Assembly (NCBI GenBank): GCA_004376055.2
Contig: CP049016.1
Span: 682,001-746,000, forward strand
Origin: Nitrospirales bacterium LBB_01
GTDB taxonomy: Bacteria; Nitrospirota; Thermodesulfovibrionia; Thermodesulfovibrionales; Magnetobacteriaceae
Direction of reading: 5' to 3'
DNA length: 64,000 nucleotides
The notes under the pieces were generated by a model. The model was not told where the DNA came from. It saw only the letters and a list, made by a program, of their open reading frames with translations, and ran no database searches. The first letter of the stretch is position 1. The number at the start of each line of letters is the position of its first letter. Made by a program: the position numbers and the translations under genes. Of this stretch, positions 1 through 9,607 are shown one piece after another.

Positions 1-1203
1 AAACTCTTCTTTCCTGTAAACATGTCTATTCTATACCCATACGATGTTAACATTGCACTTTGGAAAGTGCTGGTTTGCGTAATTCTGTCAGCGGGAATAA
101 CATTTGTAGCCCTGTATGATTTTCTGAAAAAGAGACGTCCATACATTTTTATCGGCTGGTTTTTTTATTTAGTGACAGTGGCGCCGGTTATTGGTATCGT
201 TCAGTCGGGTGCTCAGTCTATGGCAGACAGATACACGTATGTGCCCTATGTTGGGCTGTTTATAATAATTGCCTGCCTTGTGTCAGAGCTAACGGTGAGA
301 TTTAGAAGGTATCGTGTCACAGCCATACTTGCTATCATTGCCATGATGTTAATTTCGTACAAACAAATTTCTTACTGGAGAAACTCTGAGACAATTTTAA
401 GGCATAGTATTTCGGTAACAGAAAATAATTATATTTTATACAACAACTTAGCCGATACATTGCTAAGACAGTGGAAAATTTCTGAGGCTGTGAACAATTA
501 CTCGGCGGCAATTTCTATAAAGCCTGACTTTGCCGACTCCAGAGCAGGCATCGGAATTACATATATGTATGCGGGAAACACGGAAAAAGCTCTGGAAAAC
601 TTAAACCTTGCTTTACAGTTAAACTCAAGGTGCATAGAAGCATACATGGGGCTTGGCACTATAATGTCATCACGGGGGCAGTTTGAGGCGGCGTTTCAGT
701 ATTTTAACAAGGCGTTGACTATATCGCCAAACTCAGCCCTGCTTCGCTACAACCTTGGGATAACGTATTTTTATACGGGAAAACCGAAAGAGGCACTGGA
801 GAACTTGAACCTTGCTTTGCAGTTAAACCCATATGACGCAAAAACGTACTTCTATATCGGGAATGTTTATGCCTCAACCGGTAAATTAACGGAGGCTGAG
901 AACGCCTATCGAAAAGCTCTACAATTGCAGCCTAACTACCCTGACGCAATGGTTAATCTTGGCAATGTGCTTATTTACGAAAGACGGTTTGATGAGGCGG
1001 TTAATGTCTTTACGGCAGCTTTAAGTGTGTCTCCTGTATCGGTAGAAGCTTATAATGGGTTGGGAAGCGCCCTTATGCTAAAAGGTGATATACAGCGGGC
1101 AATAGAAGCCTTTCAAAAAGCTGTCTCAATCAGGCCGGATTTTAAGGACGCTCTCACAAATCTTGAAATTGCAAAGAAAAGGGCTGAGGGGGGCAGCAGA
1201 TGA
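1..1203 (+). CDS. TPR-repeat membrane protein (TMTC-like), 5' end outside window
   Basis: The reading frame is open from base 1; the first ATG (22) lies inside a conserved stretch, so the true start is upstream and only the C-terminal part is seen. Three to four hydrophobic segments come first, with the motif QSMADRYTYVPYVG, followed by about seven tetratricopeptide repeats (from about residue 135 to the end). The same membrane motif (QAMADRYTYIPYIG) and the same domain order occur in the complete protein at 57734-59449, so the two are paralogues. The family resembles TMTC/GT-C-like TPR proteins; substrate unknown. The next gene is a flippase, which hints at an envelope or glycan role, but that is inference. 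Confidence 0.8.
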   Translation, partial: KLFFPVNMSILYPYDVNIALWKVLVCVILSAGITFVALYDFLKKRRPYIFIGWFFYLVTVAPVIGIVQSGAQSMADRYTYVPYVGLFIIIACLVSELTVRFRRYRVTAILAIIAMMLISYKQISYWRNSETILRHSISVTENNYILYNNLADTLLRQWKISEAVNNYSAAISIKPDFADSRAGIGITYMYAGNTEKALENLNLALQLNSRCIEAYMGLGTIMSSRGQFEAAFQYFNKALTISPNSALLRYNLGITYFYTGKPKEALENLNLALQLNPYDAKTYFYIGNVYASTGKLTEAENAYRKALQLQPNYPDAMVNLGNVLIYERRFDEAVNVFTAALSVSPVSVEAYNGLGSALMLKGDIQRAIEAFQKAVSIRPDFKDALTNLEIAKKRAEGGSR

Positions 1204-1234
1204 GTAAGACACATCTTGTATTGAGTTACAAATA

Positions 1235-2656
1235 ATGGCGCTGCTAAGAAACATATCATTCCTTACAGCCTCACAAATAACAGAAAAGGTGTTAAGTCTG
1301 CTGATTATTGTCTTTATTACACGTAAACTCGGCGCTGCGGAATTTGGTCTGTACTCGCTTACAATGTCTTTTGTCGCTCTGTTTTACTATTTTTATGACG
1401 GCGGGCTTCAGACATTTTTAATTAAAGAGGTTGGAAAAAATAGAGCAATTGAGAGAGGATATTTAAATAGAATCATTACCTTACGGGTTATTCTGTGTGT
1501 GTTTGCAGCAATCATCTCTCTCATTACGGCTTATGCAAGTGGATATGGCGCACAGGAGTTTTATGGAATATTGATTTTTTCACTTGCAACGGCATTTGTC
1601 TATACCTCTTCAATTCTGAGAGCGCCGTTTATGGGAATTGAGAAAATGGAGGTAGAAAGCGGTTTAACAATTACATTTAGATTTTTAAGCGCTGTAGGGA
1701 TTTTACTGCTTCTTGTGATGGGCGTAAAAATGCCTCATCTGATGCTTCCCTATCTGCTTTCCGGTATCGTCGTTATGCTTATGTCTGTGTTTATTTTTAA
1801 ACGGTATTTTCATAATTATACGGCAGATGGCGGCAGTATTAAAATGTTGACAATTTTAAGAAAATCCATACCGTTTGCTTTGGCCGCCTTCATGGGCGAG
1901 GTGCTTTTTAATATTGACAAGGTTATACTTGCAAAGTATGAAACTCTTTCCACCGTTGGGTTATATAATGGAGCCTACAAGATAGTTATTGTCGGCATGT
2001 TTATCCCAAGCGGTTTAACGATGGCGGCATTTCCAAAGATGGCAAACCTGTGGGCGGCAAAACGGAACGCTATAGGAGATTTCATTAATCAGCTGACTAA
2101 ACCGCTTCTGACTCTGGGCTTATGTATATCTTTTATCGCTGCTGTAAACTCAACCGAGGTTATAGCATTGTTATTTGGCGCTAAATTTTCGGAAAGCGCC
2201 CAAATACTAAAATATCTTATATGGATAGTGCCGGCAGTTTTTCTTAGTCATCTTACGGACATAGTGCTTCAGGCAACGGAGCGGCAGTGGTTTGCGTGTG
2301 TTTCCATGACAGTAGCTGTAACAGCGAATGTGATATTAAATATTTTTCTGATACCGGTATTGCATGGCCTTGGGAGCGCTTATGCCGCACTCATTGCCGT
2401 TTACAGCGTTCTTATCGCACGGATGTATATCATTAACAGAGATACAAGCGGCGCTTTTAATCTGATGCTATATCTGAAACTCATCCTGATAACGCTTACG
2501 TGCGGCACACTGTGTTATATTATTAAGGGATTTTTGCCGTGGATAGCGGAGGCTGCCGTTGGGGCTACGATGTTTTTTTTACTGACATATATTACCGGGT
2601 GTGTGACTAAAGAGGATATAAGGTTTATTAAGGAAATTAGGAAGAGAAAGAATTAA
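1235..2656 (+). CDS. Oligosaccharide/polysaccharide flippase (Wzx/MATE-like)
   Basis: A 473-residue, highly hydrophobic protein with about 12-14 predicted membrane segments. The N-terminus (SQITEKVLSLLIIVFITRKL, then GAAEFGLYSLTMS) is typical of the polysaccharide biosynthesis/Wzx family in the MOP superfamily, which flips undecaprenyl-linked sugars across the inner membrane. It starts 31 bases after the TPR membrane protein, so the two may share a transcript. Its glycan substrate cannot be told from sequence. It could also serve teichuronic acid or exopolysaccharide export; O-antigen or other surface glycan is the likeliest role given the glycosyltransferases nearby. Confidence 0.85.
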   Translation: MALLRNISFLTASQITEKVLSLLIIVFITRKLGAAEFGLYSLTMSFVALFYYFYDGGLQTFLIKEVGKNRAIERGYLNRIITLRVILCVFAAIISLITAYASGYGAQEFYGILIFSLATAFVYTSSILRAPFMGIEKMEVESGLTITFRFLSAVGILLLLVMGVKMPHLMLPYLLSGIVVMLMSVFIFKRYFHNYTADGGSIKMLTILRKSIPFALAAFMGEVLFNIDKVILAKYETLSTVGLYNGAYKIVIVGMFIPSGLTMAAFPKMANLWAAKRNAIGDFINQLTKPLLTLGLCISFIAAVNSTEVIALLFGAKFSESAQILKYLIWIVPAVFLSHLTDIVLQATERQWFACVSMTVAVTANVILNIFLIPVLHGLGSAYAALIAVYSVLIARMYIINRDTSGAFNLMLYLKLILITLTCGTLCYIIKGFLPWIAEAAVGATMFFLLTYITGCVTKEDIRFIKEIRKRKN

Positions 2657-2677
2657 AAGTACGAAAGGGGAAAAACA

Positions 2678-2941
2678 ATGACTGAAAAAACACTAGCAAT
2701 ATTTGAAAGTAAAAAAATCAGGCGCTATTACGAAGAGAAGACAGAAGTCTGGTATTTCTCGCTAATTGATGTTGTAGAGGTGCTTACCGGTTCAATAAAT
2801 CCGACTGATTACTTTAAAAAACTCAGAAAAAGGGATATAGAATTAGGCGACTACCTGGGGACAAATTGTCCCCAGGTGGAAATGCTTACAGAAACAGGCA
2901 AAAAGAGAAAACTACAAGCAGCGGGGACAAGTAGCGGCTAA
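2678..2941 (+). CDS. Bro-N domain fragment (antirepressor-like), truncated
   Basis: An 87-residue ORF with a good ribosome site (GAAAGGGG before ATG). Residues 1-55 read like the start of a Bro-N/phage antirepressor-type protein (SKKIRRYYEEKTEVWYFS, then LIDVVEVLTGSINPTDYFKK). Family members usually continue for at least another 100 residues with a helical part; here the sequence ends abruptly after an atypical Lys/Gly/Ser-rich tail. It stops 8 bases before a RAYT transposase gene. The simplest reading is a gene cut short by rearrangement next to that transposase. A functional short DNA-binding protein is possible but less likely. Confidence 0.6.
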   Translation: MTEKTLAIFESKKIRRYYEEKTEVWYFSLIDVVEVLTGSINPTDYFKKLRKRDIELGDYLGTNCPQVEMLTETGKKRKLQAAGTSSG

Positions 2942-2949
2942 TAAAACAT

Positions 2950-3546
2950 ATGATAAACAACCATGAAATACAGGATCGTAAATCAATGCGTTTGAAAGGA
3001 TATGATTATTCGCAGCTGGGGGCATATTTTATAACAATATGCACGCAAAACCGCGAGTGTTTGTTTGGTGAAATATTTGATGGAAAAATGGTTTTAACCG
3101 ATGCAGGGGAACATGCATATGAATGCTTGATTAATATTCAGGAGCATTTCCCCCATGTGAAATCAGATATATTTGTTGTTATGCCTAATCATGTCCACAT
3201 CATAATTATAATCGACGCATCCGCACAGGTAAAGGCGAATAATTATTCGCCCCTACAACATGAAAAAAACCAAAAATGCGGGACATCAAAAATCATAGGT
3301 GCCATCGTTCGTGGTTTTAAAATTGGTGTAACAAAATGGTTTCATGAAAATACAGATATTCGTACTGTGTGGCAACGTAATTATTACGAACATATTATCC
3401 GAAACGAACATGAATTAAACAAAATCAGGGAATATATTCAAGGCAATCCATTAAATTGGGATTCTGATTCTAATAATCCATTATGCACGGTTAATGCATC
3501 CGAACAGGTAGGGGCGAATAATTATTCGCCCTATATTCTCTCATGA
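2950..3546 (+). CDS. REP-associated tyrosine transposase (RAYT, Y1_Tnp)
   Basis: A 198-residue single-strand DNA transposase of the IS200/IS605-like Y1 superfamily. The opening (RLKGYDYSQLGAYFITICTQ) and the HUH motif in PNHVHIIIII are diagnostic, and the likely catalytic tyrosine lies in the late motif REYIQGNPLNW. RAYT proteins recognise REP hairpins and are thought to spread them. The gene contains two in-frame copies of a palindromic repeat (3217-3254 and 3497-3532), the second forming its C-terminal residues; these add the peptides QVKANNYSP and QVGANNYSP. The second copy lies immediately before the next gene, whose start overlaps the RAYT stop. Activity is uncertain because the first palindrome falls in the middle of the domain. 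Confidence 0.88.
   Translation: MINNHEIQDRKSMRLKGYDYSQLGAYFITICTQNRECLFGEIFDGKMVLTDAGEHAYECLINIQEHFPHVKSDIFVVMPNHVHIIIIIDASAQVKANNYSPLQHEKNQKCGTSKIIGAIVRGFKIGVTKWFHENTDIRTVWQRNYYEHIIRNEHELNKIREYIQGNPLNWDSDSNNPLCTVNASEQVGANNYSPYILS
3217..3254. repeat. REP-like palindrome inside RAYT gene, copy 1
   Basis: An extended repeat containing the perfect 18-base palindrome GGCGAATAATTATTCGCC at 3234-3251, preceded by GCATCCGCACAGGTA. It is read in frame as part of the transposase. Confidence 0.85.
3497..3532. repeat. REP-like palindrome inside RAYT gene, copy 2
   Basis: The same repeat as at 3217-3254, with a 20-base perfect palindrome at 3512-3531 (GGGCGAATAATTATTCGCCC) preceded by GCATCCGAACAGGTA. 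It encodes the last residues of the transposase. Confidence 0.85.
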
Positions 3547-4655
3547 CTAAATCCAAAAAATCTCCGCTAAATAACGGCTACCTATACTTAAACAAAAAGG
3601 TTATCATATTATTAAAATTAATTGATTTATTAACCACCCAGTTTTTCACAAAAAGAAATATGCCGGAGCATATCAATAAAATCCTTGTTGTCAAACCCGA
3701 TCATGCCGGAGATGTTTTAATGATGACATCGGTATTATCACTTATTAAAGACAGATTTCCGTCCTGCGAAATTGACGTTCTCTGCGGCAGTTGGGCGAAA
3801 GATATACTAACAGGTAATCCATTTATCGGAAAAATCATAACGCTCAATCATTTCATGTTAAACAGAAACAAGACAAATTTTCCGGCAAAAATTATACGAC
3901 ACATGTTTGATTATTTAAAAGCGCTAGTTAAATTAAGAGTGGAAAAATACGACATAGCTTTTGTGCTGAGAGCTTATGGCGGTAATTTGCTCAGTCTCCT
4001 TCGTTTGGCTGACGTCAAATATATTACAGGACATCCAACCGGAGGCTTTGGTGCGCTTTTAGATTATTCGGCAAAATGGACAGTAGGGCTTCATGAGGTA
4101 CAACACTATCTTGAGGTTCTAAACGCTGCCGGTATTAATGCCAAACTAAGTGAACTCCACTATGAACTTTTCACAGAACCTGCCGATGAAAAAACTGTTA
4201 CCAACATAATTAATGACACAATCAGAAGCCCATTTGTGGTAATTCATCCCGGAGCTGGAGATTCAAGAAAAATGATGTCCTCGGAGTCATGGGCACGTAT
4301 CATTGAAAAAATAGATTCAACTTACAAGATAGCATTTACCGGCACAAGTTCCGAATCACCATTATTTTCAGATATAATAAGTCATATAAAAAGAGATACT
4401 GTTAACCTTATGGGAAAGCTAAGCATCAAGGAACTATATTTGCTTTATAAGAGAGCCGACTGTGTATATACGGTGGAATCACTAAGCGCCCATATAGCAG
4501 GATGCGCCGGTGTGAAAACGATAGTGTTTTGCGGGGGTATTAATGACATCACACAGTGGCGGCCTCTGGGTCATAACGTGGAAATTGTGAGGAAATCCTT
4601 AGACTGCTCACCGTGTTTAAGCGGCTGCGCTGATATGGATTGTATAAGGTTATGA
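3543..4655 (+). CDS. Glycosyltransferase family 9 (heptosyltransferase-like)
   Basis: A 370-residue protein of the ADP-heptose:LPS heptosyltransferase (GT9, WaaF/RfaF-like) family, expected to add heptose to lipid A-core on the cytoplasmic face. The N-terminal motif KILVVKPDHAGDVLMMTSVL and the C-terminal nucleotide-sugar site (VVIHPGAGDSRKMMSSESW, later YTVESLSAHIAGCAGVKT) are typical. The C-terminus is cysteine-rich (CSPCLSGCADMDC), as in many GT9 proteins. The first about 35 residues are an unusual basic/hydrophobic extension, so the internal ATG at 3660 (MPEHINKILVVKP) is a possible start. It overlaps ligA by ATGA. The acceptor is unknown. Confidence 0.85.
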   Translation: MTKSKKSPLNNGYLYLNKKVIILLKLIDLLTTQFFTKRNMPEHINKILVVKPDHAGDVLMMTSVLSLIKDRFPSCEIDVLCGSWAKDILTGNPFIGKIITLNHFMLNRNKTNFPAKIIRHMFDYLKALVKLRVEKYDIAFVLRAYGGNLLSLLRLADVKYITGHPTGGFGALLDYSAKWTVGLHEVQHYLEVLNAAGINAKLSELHYELFTEPADEKTVTNIINDTIRSPFVVIHPGAGDSRKMMSSESWARIIEKIDSTYKIAFTGTSSESPLFSDIISHIKRDTVNLMGKLSIKELYLLYKRADCVYTVESLSAHIAGCAGVKTIVFCGGINDITQWRPLGHNVEIVRKSLDCSPCLSGCADMDCIRL

Positions 4656-6703
4656 GTCACATGACACAAGCAAAAGCAGAAATAGAAGCGCTTGTAAAGG
4701 AGCTTAATTACCACTCATATAGATATTATGTGCTGGATAACACAGAGATTACCGATGCGCAGTATGATCTCATGTACGGCAGACTCAAAGAGCTTCAGTC
4801 AAAACACGGCTATACGCCTCTTGATTCGCCAACAGAGAGGGTAGGCGGCAAACCTCTGGAAAAATTTGAAAAAGCTCAGCACAGAGTTCCTATGCTCTCT
4901 CTTGACGATACGTTTTCATTTGAGGAGGCGCTGGATTTTGACAGACGTGTTAAGCGGCTGCTGGAGACCACAGATGACATTTGCTATAGTGTGGAGACTA
5001 AGTACGACGGACTTGCCGTTGAATTAAGTTATGAACATGGAACGCTTGTAAGAGGCTCAACCAGAGGGGATGGTTTTATTGGCGAGGATGTAACACAAAA
5101 CATTAAAACTATAAAGACGATTCCTCTTAAAATACAGGGTGCTATTGTGCCGGATGAGATAGAAATCCGCGGAGAAATCTTTATGAAACGTGATGATTTC
5201 GTCAAACTAAACGAACTCCGGCAATCGCTGGGAGACCAGCCCTTTGCTAACCCTCGTAACGCCGCAGCAGGAGCCATAAGACAACTTGATCCCAACATCA
5301 CGGCACAAAGAAAGGTTCAAATAGCCTGTTACGGTTTGGGGTTTGTCAATTCGATACCGTTTAGCTCACAGGATGGGCTTGTAAGTTGGCTTAGAGATAA
5401 CCAATTTCCAACGCCGCATATTTTTGAAGTAGTGCCAAATATAGACAAGGCTCTGGATGTGGTTAAACACATTGGGAAAATACGCGAATCGCTGCCCTTT
5501 GATATAGATGGAGCCGTGATAAAGGTAAATGACTTTAAACTCAGAGAGACTCTGGGAGCGCGGACTAAAGAGCCGCGATGGGCAATAGCGTTTAAATATC
5601 AAGCGCACCGAGGGGTGACTAAAATAAATGAGATCACCGTTAGCGTAGGGCGCACTGGAACACTGACCCCTGTCGCCATTCTTAGTCCTGTTTCAATCGG
5701 AGGGGTTACCGTGTCGCGCTCAACTTTGCACAATTGGGATGAGATAAGACGAAAGGATATCCGCCCCGGTGATACGGTCATTGTGGAGCGTGCTGGGGAT
5801 GTGATACCGCACGTTGTTGAGGTTTTATATCGTGACAGCGCCGAACGGGGTGCTGAGTTTCCAGCTCCTTCAAACTGCCCAGTGTGCGGCTCTGATGTGG
5901 TCAAAGAGGCAGCGGATGATGAGGTGACAGAAGCCGCAGCATATAGATGTATTGGGCTTAATTGCAGCGCTCAGGCTATTGGGCGACTTAAGCACTATGT
6001 GTCACGAGCAGCCATGAATATTGAAGGATTTGGTAAGAAAACAATTGAAATGTTTTATGAAAAAGGCCTGCTTCAGTCTATCACCGATATTTATAAATTA
6101 GAGGCTTTTAAAATCTATGGACTTCCCGGGTTTGCCGAAAAATCGGTAGATAATTTATTTGTATCAATTGACAACAGCAAAAAAGCAACCCTTGCACGGT
6201 TTCTCTATGCTCTTGGACTAAGACATGCCGGAGAGTTTGTCTCAAAGACCCTCGCAACGCGTTACAAAAGCATAGATGAGTTGTATCACATAAAGCATGA
6301 GGAGCTTGTTGAAACAGAAGGTCTTGGCGATATCATAGCAAGGAGCATTGCAGAGTTTTTTAATGACGAAAAAAACATACAAACTATAGAGGAAATCTTA
6401 AGCAGAGGCGTTATGCTGACTAATCCTGACTATAAATCCATTAATGGCAGGCAGCCCGGGCTTTTTGGCGCTATACTGCCATTAAATGGTTTGAAATTTG
6501 TAATAACCGGAACGATGCCTGTTGAGCGTAAGCGGCTTGAAGCGCTAATCTCAGAAAACGGCGGCAAAGTAACCTCAGCGGTATCCAAAGAGACCTCATA
6601 CGTGATAGCCGGTGAAAAACCGGGCAGCAAACTTGACAAGGCAACAGAGCTTAACGTCAAAGTTATAACTTACGAGGAATTTCTCAATCTTTTGAACAAA
6701 TAA
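4652..6703 (+). CDS. ligA: NAD-dependent DNA ligase
   Basis: Seals nicks in duplex DNA using NAD+; essential for Okazaki-fragment joining and repair. About 683 residues, the usual LigA length. In order: Ia/adenylation domain with the nucleophile motif KYDG (residues 117-120), OB fold, four-cysteine zinc finger (CPVCG ... CIGLNC), helix-hairpin-helix region (LPGFAEKSVDNLF, LGLRHAG) and a C-terminal BRCT domain starting GLKFVITGTMP. Start: the ATG at 4652 gives the classic ATGA overlap with the preceding stop; a second ATG at 4661 has a better-spaced AAGG, and a TTG at 4640 also opens the frame. Coupling to a glycosyltransferase gene appears incidental. Confidence 0.95.
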   Translation: MSHMTQAKAEIEALVKELNYHSYRYYVLDNTEITDAQYDLMYGRLKELQSKHGYTPLDSPTERVGGKPLEKFEKAQHRVPMLSLDDTFSFEEALDFDRRVKRLLETTDDICYSVETKYDGLAVELSYEHGTLVRGSTRGDGFIGEDVTQNIKTIKTIPLKIQGAIVPDEIEIRGEIFMKRDDFVKLNELRQSLGDQPFANPRNAAAGAIRQLDPNITAQRKVQIACYGLGFVNSIPFSSQDGLVSWLRDNQFPTPHIFEVVPNIDKALDVVKHIGKIRESLPFDIDGAVIKVNDFKLRETLGARTKEPRWAIAFKYQAHRGVTKINEITVSVGRTGTLTPVAILSPVSIGGVTVSRSTLHNWDEIRRKDIRPGDTVIVERAGDVIPHVVEVLYRDSAERGAEFPAPSNCPVCGSDVVKEAADDEVTEAAAYRCIGLNCSAQAIGRLKHYVSRAAMNIEGFGKKTIEMFYEKGLLQSITDIYKLEAFKIYGLPGFAEKSVDNLFVSIDNSKKATLARFLYALGLRHAGEFVSKTLATRYKSIDELYHIKHEELVETEGLGDIIARSIAEFFNDEKNIQTIEEILSRGVMLTNPDYKSINGRQPGLFGAILPLNGLKFVITGTMPVERKRLEALISENGGKVTSAVSKETSYVIAGEKPGSKLDKATELNVKVITYEEFLNLLNK

Positions 6704-6707
6704 CAAT

Positions 6708-6736
6708 TTGACAATTTTGCTTCAGTTATGTTTAAA
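6708..6736 (+). promoter_or_regulatory. Putative sigma-70 promoter of the pyr operon
   Basis: TTGACA at 6708-6713, a 17-base spacer, then the weak -10 TTTAAA at 6731-6736. Transcription would start near 6743, immediately before the PyrR-binding hairpin. It starts 4 bases after the ligA stop. Confidence 0.45.
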
Positions 6737-6745
6737 TAATTTGCC

Positions 6746-6802
6746 TTTAAAGGATGGTCCCGTGAGGCTGACAAGGCTCTGAATGTAAACCCCATCCTTA
6801 AA
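6746..6802 (+). promoter_or_regulatory. PyrR-binding RNA hairpin in pyr operon leader
   Basis: A stem formed by TTTAAAGGATGG (6746-6757) and CCATCCTTAAA (6792-6802), with one bulged base, encloses GGTCCCGTGAGGCT (6756-6769). That matches the known PyrR recognition consensus ARUCCNGNGAGGYU except for the first base, and is followed by GACAAGG as in characterised sites. No T-rich terminator follows; the stem ends 8 bases before the Shine-Dalgarno AAAGGA (6811-6816). UMP-bound PyrR may therefore act on translation here rather than on attenuation (inference). Confidence 0.75.
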
Positions 6803-6820
6803 CTTTGCCAAAAGGAACGT

Positions 6821-7357
6821 ATGAAACGTGAGCTTTTAAATAAACAAGATATTGCAAGAGTTCTGCTGCGCATAGCGCATGAGATAGCAGAAAGAAATAA
6901 GGGTTGTGAAGGGCTATGTCTGGTGGGGATTCAACGCGGCGGGGTTGATTTGGCAGGACGGCTTGCCGAGGCGATAAAAAATATTGAAAACACGGTTGTG
7001 CCGGTTGCTGCCATTGATATATCCTTTTACCGTGATGATCTAAATATCAAAAAAACTCACCCGATTGTTAAAAAAACCGAGATGCCGTTTGATATAAATG
7101 ACAAAAAAATCGTTCTTGTTGACGACGTCATATATACGGGGCGCTCAATACGCGCGGCACTGGACGCCCTCATGGACTTTGGTCGTCCTGCTCAAGTGCA
7201 GCTTGCCGTCCTCATTGATAGAGGGCACAGAGAGCTTCCAATAAGACCTGATTATGTCGGGAAAAACATTCCAACCTCTAAAACTGAACAGATAAAAGTT
7301 CTCCTCATTGAGCGCGGTCATGACAAGGATGCCGTAGTGATTCAAAGGGTTGAATGA
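6821..7357 (+). CDS. pyrR: Bifunctional PyrR regulator / uracil phosphoribosyltransferase
   Basis: A 178-residue PyrR: an RNA-binding regulator of pyrimidine genes that senses UMP/UTP versus PRPP, usually with weak uracil phosphoribosyltransferase activity. The PRPP-binding loop [14 protein letters not shown] is at residues 98-111; [12 protein letters not shown] and the late [16 protein letters not shown] segment are family hallmarks. It is the first gene of pyrR-pyrB-pyrC-carA, and a matching RNA site lies in its own leader at 6746-6802, which implies autoregulation of the operon. The stop overlaps the pyrB start (ATGA). Confidence 0.95.
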   Translation: MKRELLNKQDIARVLLRIAHEIAERNKGCEGLCLVGIQRGGVDLAGRLAEAIKNIENTVVPVAAIDISFYRDDLNIKKTHPIVKKTEMPFDINDKKIVLVDDVIYTGRSIRAALDALMDFGRPAQVQLAVLIDRGHRELPIRPDYVGKNIPTSKTEQIKVLLIERGHDKDAVVIQRVE

Positions 7358-8262
7358 GAAAACATCTGATAGACATCAAAAGCACATCTGTTGAGGATAT
7401 TAAACTGATACTTGATACGGCGTCATCATTTAAAGACGTTTTAAACAGAGACATTAAGAAGGTTCCTGCACTTAGGGGTAAAACCGCCGTTAATCTTTTT
7501 TTTGAACCCTCCACGCGGACTAAAACATCTTTTGAGCTAGCAGAAAAAAGACTCAGTACCGATGTCATTAATTTTGCTGTTCCTACAAGCAGTGTTGTTA
7601 AAGGCGAGACTCTCTATGACACCATCAAAACAATTGAATCATACGGCGTTGACTTTATAATCATACGGCATCAATCAAGCGGTGTGCCGCACTTTATAAC
7701 ATCGTTTTCTGACGCCTCTGTTATTAACGCCGGAGACGGAATTAATGAGCATCCCACACAAGCGCTCCTTGACGCTTTTACTTTAATGGAGAAAAAAGGA
7801 GCTATAGAGGGACTTAAGATTGCCGTTGTCGGGGATATTTTTCACAGCAGAGTGGCACGCTCTAATATTTTTTGCTTACGGAAACTCGGCGCTGAGGTTC
7901 GCATCGTTGCCCCAGACACTTTGATACCTAAGGGGATTGAAAACGAGGGCGTTCAGATATATAATAACCTTGAAGACGGCATAAGCGGAGTTGACGCCAT
8001 CATGATGCTGCGAATTCAAAACGAACGTCAAAGCGGCGGATTTCTAAGCTCCAAAGACGAATATTTCCGCTTCTGGGGGCTAACCTCAAAGCGCTTAAAA
8101 AGGGCAAAACCCGACTGCATTGTCATGCACCCGGGTCCCATGAACAGAGGAGTTGAAATTGACTCTGAGGTAGCCGACAGCGCTCAGTCTGTAATACACG
8201 ATCAGGTTATTAACGGTCTTGCCGTCAGAATGGCGGTTCTTTATCTGCTTAGCACCGCGTAA
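7354..8262 (+). CDS. pyrB: Aspartate carbamoyltransferase catalytic chain
   Basis: Condenses carbamoyl phosphate and aspartate in pyrimidine synthesis. It is 302 residues long, with the carbamoyl-phosphate loop [13 protein letters not shown] (STRT at 53-56), [11 protein letters not shown] and the C-terminal [12 protein letters not shown]. No pyrI regulatory chain is present nearby, consistent with the pyrR-regulated, pyrI-less type. It overlaps pyrR by four bases, so the two are probably translationally coupled. Confidence 0.96.
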   Translation: MRKHLIDIKSTSVEDIKLILDTASSFKDVLNRDIKKVPALRGKTAVNLFFEPSTRTKTSFELAEKRLSTDVINFAVPTSSVVKGETLYDTIKTIESYGVDFIIIRHQSSGVPHFITSFSDASVINAGDGINEHPTQALLDAFTLMEKKGAIEGLKIAVVGDIFHSRVARSNIFCLRKLGAEVRIVAPDTLIPKGIENEGVQIYNNLEDGISGVDAIMMLRIQNERQSGGFLSSKDEYFRFWGLTSKRLKRAKPDCIVMHPGPMNRGVEIDSEVADSAQSVIHDQVINGLAVRMAVLYLLSTA

Positions 8263-8302
8263 TAGTGGGTTATGATATTTGAATAAGATAAGGTAGAGGA
8301 AT

Positions 8303-9607
8303 ATGACGAATTTTTTAATTAAAAACGGACACATTACAGACCCATCACAGGGAATAGACGCTGTTGGGTGTGTGTTAATCACAGATGGTAGGGTTGAAAA
8401 AATATCTGTCGGAGCAGATTCAATCAAGGTCAATGATTCTATTGTAACTGTGGTTGAAGCGGCAGGGCTGCATGTTTTCCCGGGATTTGTTGATATACAC
8501 GCTCACTTAAGAGAGCCCGGGTTTGAGTACAAAGAAACCATTCGTACCGGCACACTTGCCGCAGCACGCGGCGGGTTTACCTCCGTCTGCCCAATGCCAA
8601 ACACAAAGCCCGTAAACGATAACGAAACTGTCACCGAGTTTATCGTTAGAAAGGCTCTGATGGAGGGCTATTGCGATGTGTTTCCTATTGGCGCCATTAC
8701 AAAGGGACAGGAGGGCAAGGAGCTTGCCGAAATGGGTATGATGAAAACGGCAGGATGCGTCGGATTTTCTGATGACGGAAAGCCGGTTATGAACTCTCTT
8801 ATAATGAGACGAGCGCTTGAATACTCTAAAGTGTTCTCCTCTCCGGTAATTTCTCATGCTGAGGATGCCAATTTATCCGAGGGCGGAGTGATGAACGAAG
8901 GATACTTGTCAACCATTCTTGGTCTTAGGGGGATTCCTGCCGAGTCTGAGATTATCATGATTAAGCGAGATATTGATTTAGCTTCTCTTACAGGAGGCAG
9001 ACTTCATGTAGCACATGTCTCAACTGCTGGCGGCGTCAGGGCAATCAGAGAGGCTAAAAAAGACGGGATAAATGTTACAGCCGAAACCTGCCCTCATTAT
9101 TTTAGTATAACTGAGGATGCCGTCTCAGGCTATAACACAAACGGTAAGGTTAACCCGCCGCTTAGAACTCAACGTGACGTGGAGGCGGTAAGAGAGGGTT
9201 TAAGCGATGATACAATTGATGTCATTGCCACTGACCATGCACCTCATCACAGAGACGACAAGATGTGTGAGTTTGACAGGGCGGCATTTGGGATTTCAGG
9301 TTTTGAAACTGCGTTTGCTCTAAGCATCAGACTGGTGCATGACGGAGTTTTAACTCTGAGCAGATTAATTCAAAAGATGACCAGTCAACCGGCAATGATA
9401 TTAAACATAGATAAGGGGACACTAAAAGAGGGTAAAGACGGTGACATTGTGGTGGTTGATATGGGGCTGGAATTTACAGTAGAAAGCGAGCAGTTTTTAT
9501 CAAAAGGCAAAAACACTCCCTTTTTAGGATGGCAGCTAAAGGGACAGCCGGTTTTGACCATAAACCGCGGCAGAGTTACATACAATAATATTTCGGAGAA
9601 ACGCTAA
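8303..9607 (+). CDS. pyrC: Dihydroorotase
   Basis: Cyclises carbamoyl aspartate to dihydroorotate; amidohydrolase (class I dihydroorotase). It is 434 residues long. Metal ligands are visible in [10 protein letters not shown] (H66, H68) and IATDHAPHH, with the substrate-binding segment [21 protein letters not shown] also fits the family. The gene follows pyrB by 40 bases, and its stop TAA shares a base with the carA ATG. The intact zinc-site residues argue for an active enzyme rather than a PyrX-type pseudo-dihydroorotase. Confidence 0.95.
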   Translation: MTNFLIKNGHITDPSQGIDAVGCVLITDGRVEKISVGADSIKVNDSIVTVVEAAGLHVFPGFVDIHAHLREPGFEYKETIRTGTLAAARGGFTSVCPMPNTKPVNDNETVTEFIVRKALMEGYCDVFPIGAITKGQEGKELAEMGMMKTAGCVGFSDDGKPVMNSLIMRRALEYSKVFSSPVISHAEDANLSEGGVMNEGYLSTILGLRGIPAESEIIMIKRDIDLASLTGGRLHVAHVSTAGGVRAIREAKKDGINVTAETCPHYFSITEDAVSGYNTNGKVNPPLRTQRDVEAVREGLSDDTIDVIATDHAPHHRDDKMCEFDRAAFGISGFETAFALSIRLVHDGVLTLSRLIQKMTSQPAMILNIDKGTLKEGKDGDIVVVDMGLEFTVESEQFLSKGKNTPFLGWQLKGQPVLTINRGRVTYNNISEKR

